Shown one piece after another: positions 1 through 12,529 of a stretch of DNA of 64,000 nt (position 1 is the stretch's first letter; each line of letters opens with the position of its first letter). Both the position numbers and the translations under genes were made by a program. The DNA lies in contig CANNCW010000002.1 in the NCBI GenBank assembly GCA_947503345.1, positions 1 to 64,000 on the forward strand, read 5' to 3'. This stretch comes from an uncultured Kangiella sp. Its GTDB lineage: Bacteria > Pseudomonadota > Gammaproteobacteria > Enterobacterales > Kangiellaceae. The notes below the pieces were generated by a model. It made no database searches. It was not told where the DNA came from and saw nothing but the letters and a program-made list of their open reading frames with translations.

Positions 1-966
1 CCACAAGGTAAGATAGGCCCTAAAGGCGACATGGGTGACCAAGGTCCACAAGGTAAGATCGGTCCTAAAGGCGACATGGGTGACCAAGGTCCACAAGGTA
101 AGATCGGTCCTAAAGGCGACATGGGTGACCAAGGTCCACAAGGTAAGATCGGTCCTAAAGGCGACATGGGTGACCAAGGTCCACAAGGTAAGATCGGTCC
201 TAAAGGCGACATGGGTGACCAAGGTCCACAAGGTAAGATCGGTCCTAAAGGCGACATGGGTGACCAAGGTCCACAAGGTAAGATCGGTCCTAAAGGTGAC
301 ATGGGTGACCAAGGTCCTCAAGGTAAGATCGGTCCTAAAGGCGACATGGGTGACCAAGGTCCACAAGGTAAAGTAGGTCCAGCGGGTGCTGACGGTAACG
401 ATGGTGCTCAGGGTCCACAAGGTAAGATTGGTCCACAAGGTCCTCAAGGTGAACCAGGCGAGGATTCAACAGTTCCTGGCCCACAAGGTCCTCAAGGTCC
501 TCAAGGTAAACAAGGTCCTGCTGGTCAAGATGGCTCTGATGGTGTCGGCTCTAATCTAATGTGCTTCGGTACTGACCAAACAATTGGTAGTCAGGGTAAG
601 TTCATGGGCTTAGGTCAACAAGCTGGTTCTCATGACAGTGTTGGTGTAATTAGCCCATTTGCTACAGGTGCTGAAGTCTTGACCTTAGTTGTGAAAGCTG
701 CACAAGGTAATAACCCTAACGGCGGTATCGCAATCCTTTATCATGATAATCCAAATGGTCAAGGTGGCGTACAAGTAGGTAGTGCACCGACTAACGTCTG
801 TAACTTACCTGAAACTCCTGTTAAGAGTGTTTGTAAAATCACATTTGATACTAATAACGATTTAGTTGAGTTTGATAGTTTAAGTGTCTTTATTCAAACA
901 ACTACAGGTGGTAACTTCGAAGGTGGTTCAGCTTGTATCTTAATTGACCCTGATGGGACAAACTAA
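1..966 (+). CDS. Collagen-like repeat protein, 5'-truncated by the window edge
   Basis: The frame is open from base 1 and ends at the TAA at 964-966, so only the last 321 residues are visible. Residues 1 to about 180 are Gly-X-Y triplets, first as a 15-residue unit (GDQGPQGKIGPKGDM) repeated almost without change, then as degenerate GPQGPQG triplets. The last 140 or so residues have no triplets, contain several Cys, and look like a compact beta-rich cap that could nucleate a trimer. Bacterial collagen-like proteins are usually surface-exposed or secreted; the N-terminal signal lies outside the window. The near-identical DNA repeats suggest recent expansion. A structural or adhesive role is inference. 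The coding nature and collagen pattern are certain. Confidence 0.9.
   Translation, partial: PQGKIGPKGDMGDQGPQGKIGPKGDMGDQGPQGKIGPKGDMGDQGPQGKIGPKGDMGDQGPQGKIGPKGDMGDQGPQGKIGPKGDMGDQGPQGKIGPKGDMGDQGPQGKIGPKGDMGDQGPQGKVGPAGADGNDGAQGPQGKIGPQGPQGEPGEDSTVPGPQGPQGPQGKQGPAGQDGSDGVGSNLMCFGTDQTIGSQGKFMGLGQQAGSHDSVGVISPFATGAEVLTLVVKAAQGNNPNGGIAILYHDNPNGQGGVQVGSAPTNVCNLPETPVKSVCKITFDTNNDLVEFDSLSVFIQTTTGGNFEGGSACILIDPDGTN
34..348 (+). repeat. 45-bp coding tandem repeat, seven copies
   Basis: Seven consecutive 45-bp units, each encoding GDQGPQGKIGPKGDM, run from 34 to 348 and differ at only a few third-codon positions (for example around 297 and 318). A partial unit precedes them at 1-33 and a diverged one follows at 349. 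Because 45 is a multiple of three, loss or gain of units keeps the frame. Copy number is likely unstable in the population and easily collapsed in short-read assembly. Confidence 0.95.
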
Positions 967-982
967 GAGACAATAAAAGAGT

Positions 983-1010
983 AAAGGCCCGGATTTATCT
1001 GGGCCTTTTC
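983..1010 (+). terminator. Rho-independent terminator of the collagen-like gene
   Basis: AAAGGCCC at 983-990 pairs with GGGCCTTT at 1001-1008, extendable by a G-U and a G-C pair around a 6-nt loop, and runs into a short T tract. It sits 17 nt after the stop codon. Confidence 0.85.
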
Positions 1011-1071
1011 TTATGGACAATTAAAAACACAAATGCTATTAAATAAACAGGAATCACAAAAGGTTTGTTTT

Positions 1072-2973
1072 ATGAAGGATTTAAAAACAATAGTAGTTAC
1101 TATTTTCTTAGTTTTATTTGCTTTTTCGGCATCAAACACCGTTGCTGAAGTACCTGACAGTAATCAATTTTCAAAAGCTTCTTCAAATATAGATAACATT
1201 ATTTCTGGTCGTTGGAATAAAGGTCCGGTTTTTGCCAGCGCAACATTTGGTAATTATTTATACTTTGGTTCTGCTGGATCTATTCGCGTAGTTAAAGTTA
1301 CTAAAGATTTAAACGGCAAAGCGATTGCCTGGAAAGACTTATCAACCTTTGTAACTAACGGTGTTGTGCGAGATATGCATATTCATGGTGAATATTTATA
1401 TGTCGCTGATGGATCTGGTTGGATGAGAATAATAAGTTTGAAAAAACCTGAAAAACCAAAACTAACTGGCTCGATAAAATTTGAGAGTGAAATTAAAGGA
1501 TTGGATGTTCTAGAGAACAAAGTATATATGGCCGCTGGCTGGAAAGGAATTCATGTCGTTGACGTTGAAAATAAATCGAGTCCTAAGATTTTAAAAAGCA
1601 TTAAACCTGTGGGTTATGCCTTGGATTTAGTAGTTGACGGAAATTATGCTTATGTAGCTTCAGGTCATAAGGGTTTTAAAATTGTAGATATTTCAGATTT
1701 AGATACAGCTAAAGAAATTGCGCACCATGATGTATCTGGAAGTGTTGCAGGAATTGCTTATCAGGATTCGTATGTTTATTTAGTTAATATGGATGATGCA
1801 GAGCCTAGGTTATCTGTTTTTGATGTAGCTGACAGAAAAGCTCCCAAACGTGTAGCTGCGGAGCCATTAATTTATGGCGCGGAACGAATTCGAGTAGATA
1901 AAAGACATGCGTATGTTGCCGGAGTAGCGAATGATGCTGGATTAATTGTCTTTGATATAAGCAAACCTTCTCAGCCCAAAAAACTAGGTTCTTGGTGGGA
2001 TCCAACTTGCTCAGAGTCTGTCACTATTGACGGTAGTATTGCTTATTTATCGCATGGGGATCAGGGCTTAGAGGTCATTGATATGCAAGATCCGATGCAA
2101 CTTAAAGTTATCGAGCATTTTGATGCTGCTGGTCATGTTAGAGGTATAGATACTAAAGGTGAGTTAGCATTTGTTGCCAATGGATATCGCGGTTTAAAAA
2201 TTATTGACAAGTCTAATAAACAAAACTTGCAAGACGTTTCGGAAATAAAAACCTATCGCGCATTAGATGTTCAAGTTGTTGATGGTTTTGCCCATGTTGC
2301 TGATGATTGGGCAGGATACAAATTAATTGATATCTCTAACCCAAAACTCCCGAAGCTTGTTTCAGAACTAAATACACCAGGTTATGCTGAAGATTTATTT
2401 GTTGATGATAAAAAGGTCTATATCGCCGATGGAGAAGGGGGATTACGCATTATTTCATTTGAAAACCCTTTTAAGCCAGTTGAACTAGGAGGCCTTAAAC
2501 TTGATGGTTATGTTTATGAGGTAGTGGTTCAGGATAATTTCGCCTATGTGGCGGCGGGTAAACAGGGATTAGTGGTGATAAATGTTGCAAACCCATCTGA
2601 GCCTAAGTTAATAGCTAGTTTCAATGCAAATGATAAAAAGTTTGAAGCTCGAGGATTAACTATTTCCAAGAATAATGTTTTTGTCGCTGCCGGATATTTA
2701 GGTGTGTCTATTGTAGATGTATCAAATTTAAAAGCATTAAAACAAATTGGGCAATACAAGACTAAACGTCGCGCAAATGATATCAGTTTTGCTAACAACA
2801 GAGTTTACGTTATCGACTCTGCGACAGTAAAAACATTAGATGTCAGTGAATTATCAAATCCAAAATTGATAAAAGATCAGAATATATTAGTAAACTCAGC
2901 CAAGATTCATTTAGAAAAAAATAATGTTTACGTTGCTGGGATGGAGTCTGGTTTAATTATTTTGGATAAATAA
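1072..2973 (+). CDS. Exported LVIVD-repeat (beta-propeller-like) protein
   Basis: A 633-residue protein. Although the frame opens at 1033, the ATG at 1072 is preferred: AAAAGG lies 9 nt upstream, and the product then begins MKDLKTIVVTIFLVLFAFSA, a clean signal peptide. The rest is a long series of roughly 40-residue units with the pattern (A/V)YVA.G..G(L/F)(K/R)I(V/I)D(V/I)S, the LVIVD repeat, which is thought to fold as a beta-propeller. No catalytic motif, heme motif or membrane anchor is seen after the signal. It follows the collagen-like gene on the same strand but behind that gene's terminator, and meets cysZ tail to tail with no gap. It is probably a periplasmic or surface protein-interaction scaffold; the true role is unknown. 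Confidence 0.8.
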   Translation: MKDLKTIVVTIFLVLFAFSASNTVAEVPDSNQFSKASSNIDNIISGRWNKGPVFASATFGNYLYFGSAGSIRVVKVTKDLNGKAIAWKDLSTFVTNGVVRDMHIHGEYLYVADGSGWMRIISLKKPEKPKLTGSIKFESEIKGLDVLENKVYMAAGWKGIHVVDVENKSSPKILKSIKPVGYALDLVVDGNYAYVASGHKGFKIVDISDLDTAKEIAHHDVSGSVAGIAYQDSYVYLVNMDDAEPRLSVFDVADRKAPKRVAAEPLIYGAERIRVDKRHAYVAGVANDAGLIVFDISKPSQPKKLGSWWDPTCSESVTIDGSIAYLSHGDQGLEVIDMQDPMQLKVIEHFDAAGHVRGIDTKGELAFVANGYRGLKIIDKSNKQNLQDVSEIKTYRALDVQVVDGFAHVADDWAGYKLIDISNPKLPKLVSELNTPGYAEDLFVDDKKVYIADGEGGLRIISFENPFKPVELGGLKLDGYVYEVVVQDNFAYVAAGKQGLVVINVANPSEPKLIASFNANDKKFEARGLTISKNNVFVAAGYLGVSIVDVSNLKALKQIGQYKTKRRANDISFANNRVYVIDSATVKTLDVSELSNPKLIKDQNILVNSAKIHLEKNNVYVAGMESGLIILDK

Positions 2974-3726
2974 TTAGTTTTGATGATGCTCGTACCATAG
3001 TTTTGTAGCACCGCAAACTGCTGCGGGCATCACCAATAAATTCAATAATGGAATCATGGTTGCCAACATTACCATGGCTCCGAATCCCAATGTCCCGCCT
3101 CTGGAATTTCGTAAATCCGCTAGCATTTTATCGAAAGGGGTTTTGTGGTTATCCATTGGGTAATCGATATATTGTACTGACATCATCCATGAATTAAATA
3201 TAAACCAGATAATTGGAAATAATAAGGCTCCTAGCAAAGGTACAAATAAAACTAATAAGCAGGCCAGAGCTCTTGGGATATAATATTTTAGCTTGGTCCA
3301 TTCACGGCCGAACAATCTTGGAACATCTTTTAAGATTTCTTTCAAAGATTGATCGGCAAGTGCTTTTTCACCTCTTAATTTATTCTCAACTGCTTCAGCT
3401 AAGAGTCCATTGAAGGGGGCTGCAATCCAATTAGCAAGCATGGAAAAAAAGAAAAATACAAATAAAATAACTCCAACAATAACCAATGGCCAAATCAACC
3501 ATGAGACTAAAGTCATTATCCATTCAAAAGCCCCTAAACCATTCAGCCAGTTATTGATAGTATCAGTCCATTCGCCTACTTGAGAAATGACGTAAATTAA
3601 AGCGATGCTGAGTAGAGTAAGGTTGATGGCTAGAGGAATAAACACAAATCTTTTAATGCCTTTTTGGGTCAACATACGAAAACCTTGGCCAAGATAATGA
3701 GCGCCATGAAAACTATTTTGAGGCAT
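2974..3726 (-). CDS. cysZ: CysZ-like sulfate transporter (EI24 family)
   Basis: A 250-residue polytopic inner-membrane protein, close to the 253 residues of E. coli CysZ. It has hydrophobic segments near residues 25-50, 68-98, 150-180 and 212-238, and the amphipathic stretch around ANWIAAPFNGLLAEAVE typical of the EI24/CysZ family. CysZ imports sulfate for cysteine synthesis. It is divergent from smc; cysZ next to zipA and ligA is a conserved gammaproteobacterial arrangement, which supports orthology. Its stop codon directly abuts the stop of the LVIVD-repeat gene. The 3727-3893 gap must hold promoters for both cysZ and smc, but no strong consensus stands out. Confidence 0.9.
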   Translation of the reverse strand: MPQNSFHGAHYLGQGFRMLTQKGIKRFVFIPLAINLTLLSIALIYVISQVGEWTDTINNWLNGLGAFEWIMTLVSWLIWPLVIVGVILFVFFFFSMLANWIAAPFNGLLAEAVENKLRGEKALADQSLKEILKDVPRLFGREWTKLKYYIPRALACLLVLFVPLLGALLFPIIWFIFNSWMMSVQYIDYPMDNHKTPFDKMLADLRNSRGGTLGFGAMVMLATMIPLLNLLVMPAAVCGATKLWYEHHQN

Positions 3727-3893
3727 TGTTAATTTTTTGTTCTTTATGCTGTTAATTTGCTTAAAATCATTTAAACTTAAAAGTTAACAATATGAAAGCT
3801 CGATTTTGTAACAGAATGATCTTCAAGGAACTCGAGCCATTAAAATGACAATAGAAAGCCAGTTTAACTGGTTGATTTTTATACGATAATTAA

Positions 3894-6800
3894 ATGCGAT
3901 TAAAACAAATAAAACTAGCGGGTTTTAAATCTTTTGTAGATCCGACAACCGTTTCTCTACCAAGTAACTTAACCTCAATTGTAGGGCCTAATGGTTGTGG
4001 TAAATCAAACCTGATTGACGCTGTTAGATGGGTGATGGGTGAGTCATCTGCCAAGAATCTTCGTGGCGATGCTATGACTGACGTTATCTTTAACGGTTCC
4101 ACCGGGCGTAAGCCTGTTGGGCAAGCCAGTATTGAGCTGGTCTTTGATAATTCAGATGGCACTATCCAAGGCGAGTTTGCCAATTACAATGAAATTGCGG
4201 TTCGTCGTCAGGTCAATCGTGAAGCCCAATCAGCATATTTTTTAAATGGTACTCGTTGTCGTCGTAAAGATATTACGGATATTTTCTTAGGTACAGGCTT
4301 AGGACCTAGAAGTTATGCCATTATTGAGCAGGGCATGATTTCTCGATTAATTGAGTCAAAGCCACATGAATTACGAGTTTTTCTTGAAGAGGCAGCTGGG
4401 ATCTCTAAATATAAAGAGCGTCGTCGAGAAACTGAAAACCGTATAAAACATACCCGTGAGAACCTTGACCGATTAAGTGATTTACGTGATGAGCTTGGGA
4501 AACAGCTAGCTCATTTAAAGCGTCAGGCAACATCTGCCGAACGTTATAAAGAATACAAAGCCACAGAACGTCAGTTACGCGCAGAGTTAGCCGCTATTCG
4601 TTGGCAAACTTTCAACCAAACTATCGAGAGTTTGGATGATGCTATCCAGAAGATGGAAACGGAAGTAGAGGCAAGAGTTGCTGATCAGCGTAAAGCCGAT
4701 GCAGAAATAGAAAAATCCCGTGATTTGCATACAGAGTTAACGGATGCTCACTCTGAAGTTCAAGGTCGTTTCTATGGTATTGGTGCTGATATTGCCCGTT
4801 TAGAGCAAGCAATTGAGCATACTAAGCAGCAAAAGGCACAATTATTAGAAGATAAGACACAGGTACAAGCTTCTTTGGATCGTCTGCGCGATCAGTTGAA
4901 GTTTGATGAGTCTAAACTTGAAGAGTTAATGACGGACTTGATGCAATCGGAACCTGAACTTGAATTAAAGCAAGGTCTAGTTGAAGAAAAGCAACAGCAA
5001 TTGATTGATTTTGAAGAAGATATGCGTCTTTGGCAACAAGAGTGGGATGCATTTAATCAACAAGCTTCAGCTAACGCGCAAAAGACTGAAGTTGAGAAAA
5101 CTCGAATTCAACACCTTGAATCTCATATTTCTCGATATGGAAAACGCTTAGAGCAAGTTTCTAGTGAGATTGAAACACACCAATCTGAGCCTATGGAAGC
5201 TGAAATGCTGAAAATGGCCGAAGAATTGGGTTTAGTGGAAGAGCAGACAGAACGTTTGGATGATTCCGTTAATTTAGCGGTTGAAAAGATCAATGAGTTG
5301 CGTCAAAAGCAAAGAGAGCATAATCAAACGATTGAACAAAGTCGCTCTCAAGTTCGTAGTTTAGAATCTAAGAAGATTTCTTTAGAAGCTTTGCAAAGTG
5401 CTGCCTTAGGTAATGACAATGAAGCTGCTGTCCAATGGTTGAGCAAAGAAAATATCAGTAATAACAAGAGATTAGCTCAAACTATTAAAGTGGATTCTGG
5501 TTGGGAGAAAGCCGCTGAAACTGTGTTGGGCGATCATCTAGAAGCTGTGGTTGCTGATGATTTGTCTAATTTGGCAAGTTCTTTGGCGGACCTAGCTAGC
5601 GGTAAAGTTTTATTGATAGATTCAAATGCCACTGGAGTTAACTCTCACCCAGATACTTTGTACAGTAAGGTGAAGGGTGCGGATGCATTAGCCGGCCGTT
5701 TAAGTCGGGTTAAATTAGCGGATGATTTATCAAGTGCTTTAACAATTCGTACAAGTCTTAAAGAGGATGAATCGGTCATCACGCCAGATGGTTTATGGAT
5801 GGGCGCACAATGGTTACGAGTTTCTCGTCAAGAAGATACCGCTTCCGGGGTTATCGAACGTGAAGCTCAATTAACTAAGATTAATGCCGATTTGGAAGAA
5901 AAGTCAGCTATTTTTGAAGAACTACAAGAACAAAGAGAACGATTGGCTGAGCAATTAAAGGAACAAGAAGGCTTATGGCAAACTCAGCAATCTCAATTAG
6001 CTGAAGCTAATCGCCAGTACACTGAGTTACGTACAAAGGTTGGTTCACAACAAGCTAAGCTAGAACAAACTAAAGCGAGAATGGATCGTCTACAAAAAGA
6101 ACGTCAGGATATAGCATTACAAATTCAAGAAGATGAACAAGCTTTATCGCGCAGTCGCCAAACCATTGAGCAGATGGTAGATGCAATGGCTGATGATACG
6201 GATAAACGTGAAGCTATGACTTCGGAAAGGGAGAACAAGCGTCAAGAGTTGGAATCTAAAAGAATTACAGCACGCGAAACAAAAGAGATGGAGCATCAAC
6301 TCGCATTAAAAGTAAGTTCTTTGCAAGCTGAAGTTAATTCAACTCGTTCAGGTTTTGAGCGTGTTAACAGTCAAATTGGTGATTTAACTGCTCGCAAAGT
6401 GGAGTTGGATAATCGTTTAAATCTGGAGCAAGATCCTACCCAAGAGTATCAGTTGGATTTAGAAGCGGCGTTAGAAAAGCGTCTACTGGTAGAAGATGAG
6501 TTGAAGCAAGCTCGTAACAAGTTATCTGAAATTGATGAGTCGATGCGTAAGATTGAACGCCAAAGGCATGAGTCTGAACAGTCGGCTCAAGGTGTACGCT
6601 CCCGTTTAGAAAAACTACGAATGGATTGGCAAGAAGCTACCACTAAACAAAATACACAAGCTGAAGTTTTGCTGGAAGCAAAGCAAGACCCTCGAGATTT
6701 GCTAAAAGAGTTAGAAGAGGGCGCTTCAGAAGAACAATGGTTAAATGATATCGAGCATATCACTGGCAAGATTCAACGTTTAGGTGCCATTAATTTAGCA

Positions 6801-7394
6801 GCAATTGAAGAACATAAAACACAAGAAGAGCGTAAAGTTTATTTAGATTCGCAAAATGATGATTTGACTGAAGCGCTTGAGACATTAGAGAGTGCTATAA
6901 GAAAGATCGATCACGAAACTCGGACACGGTTTAAAGAAACCTTTGATAAGGTTAATAAGGGTGTGCAGGAATTATTCCCCAAAGTTTTTGGTGGCGGGCA
7001 TGCTTATCTGGAGCTAACGGGTGAAAACTTATTAGATACTGGTGTTTCTATTATGGCACGTCCTCCAGGCAAGCGTAATTCAACCATTCATTTGTTATCG
7101 GGGGGGGAAAAGGCACTGACCGCGATTTCATTAGTATTCTCGATTTTCCGTTTAAACCCGGCACCTTTCTGTATGTTGGATGAGGTAGATGCACCATTGG
7201 ATGATGCTAATGTTGGCCGTTATGCAAACTTGGTTAAAGAGATGAGCGATCAAGTTCAATTTATTGCTATTACGCATAATAAAATTGCGATGGAAATGGC
7301 ACATACGTTATTAGGGGTAACCATGAGTGAACCTGGTGTTTCGCGCGTGGTCTCAGTAGATGTAGAGGAAGCAGCGGCGTTAGCAGCTTCTTAA
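3894..7394 (+). CDS. smc: Chromosome segregation ATPase SMC
   Basis: A 1166-residue, full-length SMC. Walker A GPNGCGKS is at residues 31-38, a long coiled coil fills about 170-480 and 650-1000, a hinge lies near 500-640, the ABC signature LSGGEKA is at 1068-1074, and Walker B ends in D1096-E1097. With ScpA and ScpB (not in the window), SMC forms the bacterial condensin that organises newly replicated DNA. Many gammaproteobacteria use MukBEF instead, so SMC here is a lineage clue. It is followed after 17 nt by zipA, then ligA, likely one operon. No Shine-Dalgarno is visible before the ATG, and TACGAT ends 6 nt upstream of it, so a very short leader is possible. Confidence 0.97.
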   Translation: MRLKQIKLAGFKSFVDPTTVSLPSNLTSIVGPNGCGKSNLIDAVRWVMGESSAKNLRGDAMTDVIFNGSTGRKPVGQASIELVFDNSDGTIQGEFANYNEIAVRRQVNREAQSAYFLNGTRCRRKDITDIFLGTGLGPRSYAIIEQGMISRLIESKPHELRVFLEEAAGISKYKERRRETENRIKHTRENLDRLSDLRDELGKQLAHLKRQATSAERYKEYKATERQLRAELAAIRWQTFNQTIESLDDAIQKMETEVEARVADQRKADAEIEKSRDLHTELTDAHSEVQGRFYGIGADIARLEQAIEHTKQQKAQLLEDKTQVQASLDRLRDQLKFDESKLEELMTDLMQSEPELELKQGLVEEKQQQLIDFEEDMRLWQQEWDAFNQQASANAQKTEVEKTRIQHLESHISRYGKRLEQVSSEIETHQSEPMEAEMLKMAEELGLVEEQTERLDDSVNLAVEKINELRQKQREHNQTIEQSRSQVRSLESKKISLEALQSAALGNDNEAAVQWLSKENISNNKRLAQTIKVDSGWEKAAETVLGDHLEAVVADDLSNLASSLADLASGKVLLIDSNATGVNSHPDTLYSKVKGADALAGRLSRVKLADDLSSALTIRTSLKEDESVITPDGLWMGAQWLRVSRQEDTASGVIEREAQLTKINADLEEKSAIFEELQEQRERLAEQLKEQEGLWQTQQSQLAEANRQYTELRTKVGSQQAKLEQTKARMDRLQKERQDIALQIQEDEQALSRSRQTIEQMVDAMADDTDKREAMTSERENKRQELESKRITARETKEMEHQLALKVSSLQAEVNSTRSGFERVNSQIGDLTARKVELDNRLNLEQDPTQEYQLDLEAALEKRLLVEDELKQARNKLSEIDESMRKIERQRHESEQSAQGVRSRLEKLRMDWQEATTKQNTQAEVLLEAKQDPRDLLKELEEGASEEQWLNDIEHITGKIQRLGAINLAAIEEHKTQEERKVYLDSQNDDLTEALETLESAIRKIDHETRTRFKETFDKVNKGVQELFPKVFGGGHAYLELTGENLLDTGVSIMARPPGKRNSTIHLLSGGEKALTAISLVFSIFRLNPAPFCMLDEVDAPLDDANVGRYANLVKEMSDQVQFIAITHNKIAMEMAHTLLGVTMSEPGVSRVVSVDVEEAAALAAS

Positions 7395-7411
7395 CTTTTT
7401 TAGGTAATTCA

Positions 7412-10352
<2,941 letters not shown>

Positions 10353-10360
10353 AGCTCAAT

Positions 10361-12520
10361 TTAAGCGACGCTAATTAAATTTTTACCATTCCCTTTAGAC
10401 TCATAAAGAGATTTGTCCGCAAACTCTAAAAGCTCGTTGAGCTTCACGTTTTGGCTAGATTGTGAGGCTATCCCAATACTAATGGTGAATATAATAATTT
10501 GATCTTTATAGTCTATAGGAGCAATTTTATTCTTTGCTTGATTCAATAATCTTAACGCTTTAAAAGGATTCGTTTTGGGCATCACGATTATGAACTCATC
10601 ACCCCCAAAGCGTCCTATTTGGTAGTTAGAGGGTAAAACTTCTTTGAAAGTCTCTACAAACTGTTTTAAACAGAGATCACCTGCTTGGTGTCCATACACA
10701 TCATTAATTAATTTGAAATCATCAAAATCTATAAATGCTATCGACAATGGATTATTAGAGTCATAACTCTCTTCTAACGCGTGAGTTATAAATGCTTCTA
10801 TTGCTCCACGATTATATGTTCCTGTTAATTCATCAAAATCCGCTTTGCTTTTGATAGCACTGATTGAGTCTGCATTGAGAATACTTCTAATAAGTTCACG
10901 AGAATATTTTTGGATAAAGCTTTTGATCTGAACGGTATTCTTTGTTTCTTTGGTAAGCTCTAGAACAGCAGCGCTCCATTCATGTTGCCTTAGTGGGACT
11001 GGGAAAATTAAGAATTCGCTATTTTTTCCAGTGAGCTTCTTGGGATGGCCTTTCTTAGCAATGGACTCAATTCTATTTAAATTAGCTTCGATAATTTGAT
11101 AATGGTAGCCATTTTGATGTCTAGTATCTAAAACTTTTTGAATGCCATTTGCATTTTTATAGACAACAGCATTAGAAGTTACACCCAAAGTATCTTTAAA
11201 CTCTTTAAAGAATGAATCGACAATAAATTGACGATGATCGCTTTCTTCTGATTGATGAACATGATTATTAATCATGCTAATTAATCTATTGAAGTCCTTT
11301 TCTAAATTATAAACAAAAGCAGTTTCTTGGCTTTCTGTTTTTGCATGATCGCGCTGTATCTGCATTTGAACTAAGTTATCGGCCAAGCCGATTGAAAAAA
11401 TAATTGCTTCTATAAAAATAGCAACAATTACACCATATTCAGTAAAAAAAGTTTGTGGAACTAGATTCCATATATATAAAATTCGGAAGATGCTTGCAAA
11501 AAGAAACAACGAAAAAGCAAGTGTGAAAAATATTGCTTGTCGGTTTCCATGCTTTAAATGCAATAGCATAACTGTCGAATACAGAGGTATTCCAATTAAA
11601 GCAATTAAATTTAACAAATTTACTATTACTCCAGATAACTGAGGTAATATTATGTTAATTAAAAGCAAAATGGCGGTGATACATTGAACGGCTTTAATTA
11701 TAAAGTCTAATCGCGGAGTATAATGTTTAGTATTTAAAAAATTTCTAACAAAACTTCCTAAGAATATACAGCTCAATGCCAGGAAATTAAGTTGTCTTGC
11801 AAATGTTTCACTAAGCCAGCTTAATGCTGAGTAGTGAAAAATAAACCCCGTCATAGTCAGGATAAGAATAAGAACAGTGCCATGATATAAAATATAGAAT
11901 AAATAAGATTTATTTCTATTGGTGATATAAAAAAAGCTATTGATTACTAACATTAGAAATAGCCCAAAAATAACAGCACTAAAAAAGCTATTAAGATGAA
12001 GATCATAGTTCAGGTAATTACTTTCATCCCAAACACTTAAAGTAATCGCGATATCCCTAACTTCAGTAACTAGAAGGTGAAAATGTGATGCATTCTCATA
12101 AGGCTCTAGGTTTACAATTTTATTTTGATTGGTATAGCCTGTATCAGGTAAAAAGTCGTAACGAGTTTGATGTGATATAGGCTTTGCAAAATTATCATTA
12201 ACAAATAACTTAAACTCTGAAGTAATGTGTGGATTTAGAACAAAAATTGGATCATCAATATCTTTTAATGCAGGGACTTCAATTTTAATCCAATGATAGG
12301 ATTTTTTGCCCTGGTGATTTAGTGAAATTTTATGAGTTGAAGCCTTAAAGAGCTCTAAGCTTGGGGGCATTAAAGCAGCGCTGTCTTCTGTCAAAGTTCC
12401 ACTATAAGATGTTTTGATTTTATAGTTACTGGATTTATTAGGCGCAGCAATCATCATCAGCACCATAAATAGGACTATTAGTGGTAATAAAAAGAAGCCG
12501 ATTGTTCCCCAGTTTTTCAA
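10361..12520 (-). CDS. 7TM-DISM diguanylate cyclase
   Basis: A 719-residue membrane sensor. After one N-terminal hydrophobic segment, residues about 30-175 form a periplasmic 7TMR-DISM extracellular (DISMED2-like) domain, followed by seven membrane helices (about 180-390), a GAF-like cytoplasmic region and a GGDEF domain with an intact GGDEF motif at 639-643. It should make cyclic di-GMP in response to an envelope signal. No RxxD inhibitory site is seen five residues before the motif (PSNY there), so product inhibition may be absent. The start is TTG, supported by AGGGAT 6 nt upstream and by the absence of an ATG before residue 19. It follows the NlpC/P60 gene by 9 nt, so the two form an operon. 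Confidence 0.88.
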   Translation of the reverse strand: MKNWGTIGFFLLPLIVLFMVLMMIAAPNKSSNYKIKTSYSGTLTEDSAALMPPSLELFKASTHKISLNHQGKKSYHWIKIEVPALKDIDDPIFVLNPHITSEFKLFVNDNFAKPISHQTRYDFLPDTGYTNQNKIVNLEPYENASHFHLLVTEVRDIAITLSVWDESNYLNYDLHLNSFFSAVIFGLFLMLVINSFFYITNRNKSYLFYILYHGTVLILILTMTGFIFHYSALSWLSETFARQLNFLALSCIFLGSFVRNFLNTKHYTPRLDFIIKAVQCITAILLLINIILPQLSGVIVNLLNLIALIGIPLYSTVMLLHLKHGNRQAIFFTLAFSLFLFASIFRILYIWNLVPQTFFTEYGVIVAIFIEAIIFSIGLADNLVQMQIQRDHAKTESQETAFVYNLEKDFNRLISMINNHVHQSEESDHRQFIVDSFFKEFKDTLGVTSNAVVYKNANGIQKVLDTRHQNGYHYQIIEANLNRIESIAKKGHPKKLTGKNSEFLIFPVPLRQHEWSAAVLELTKETKNTVQIKSFIQKYSRELIRSILNADSISAIKSKADFDELTGTYNRGAIEAFITHALEESYDSNNPLSIAFIDFDDFKLINDVYGHQAGDLCLKQFVETFKEVLPSNYQIGRFGGDEFIIVMPKTNPFKALRLLNQAKNKIAPIDYKDQIIIFTISIGIASQSSQNVKLNELLEFADKSLYESKGNGKNLISVA

Positions 12521-12529
12521 GTTTTATCC

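Noticed and set aside
34-348. Possible CRISPR array
   Set aside because: Units are contiguous, with no spacers, and encode collagen triplets in frame with a longer protein.
35-376. Open frame in the second phase across the collagen repeats, 113 residues
   Set aside because: It exists only because the 45-bp repeat keeps every frame free of stops; the Gly-X-Y frame is the real one.
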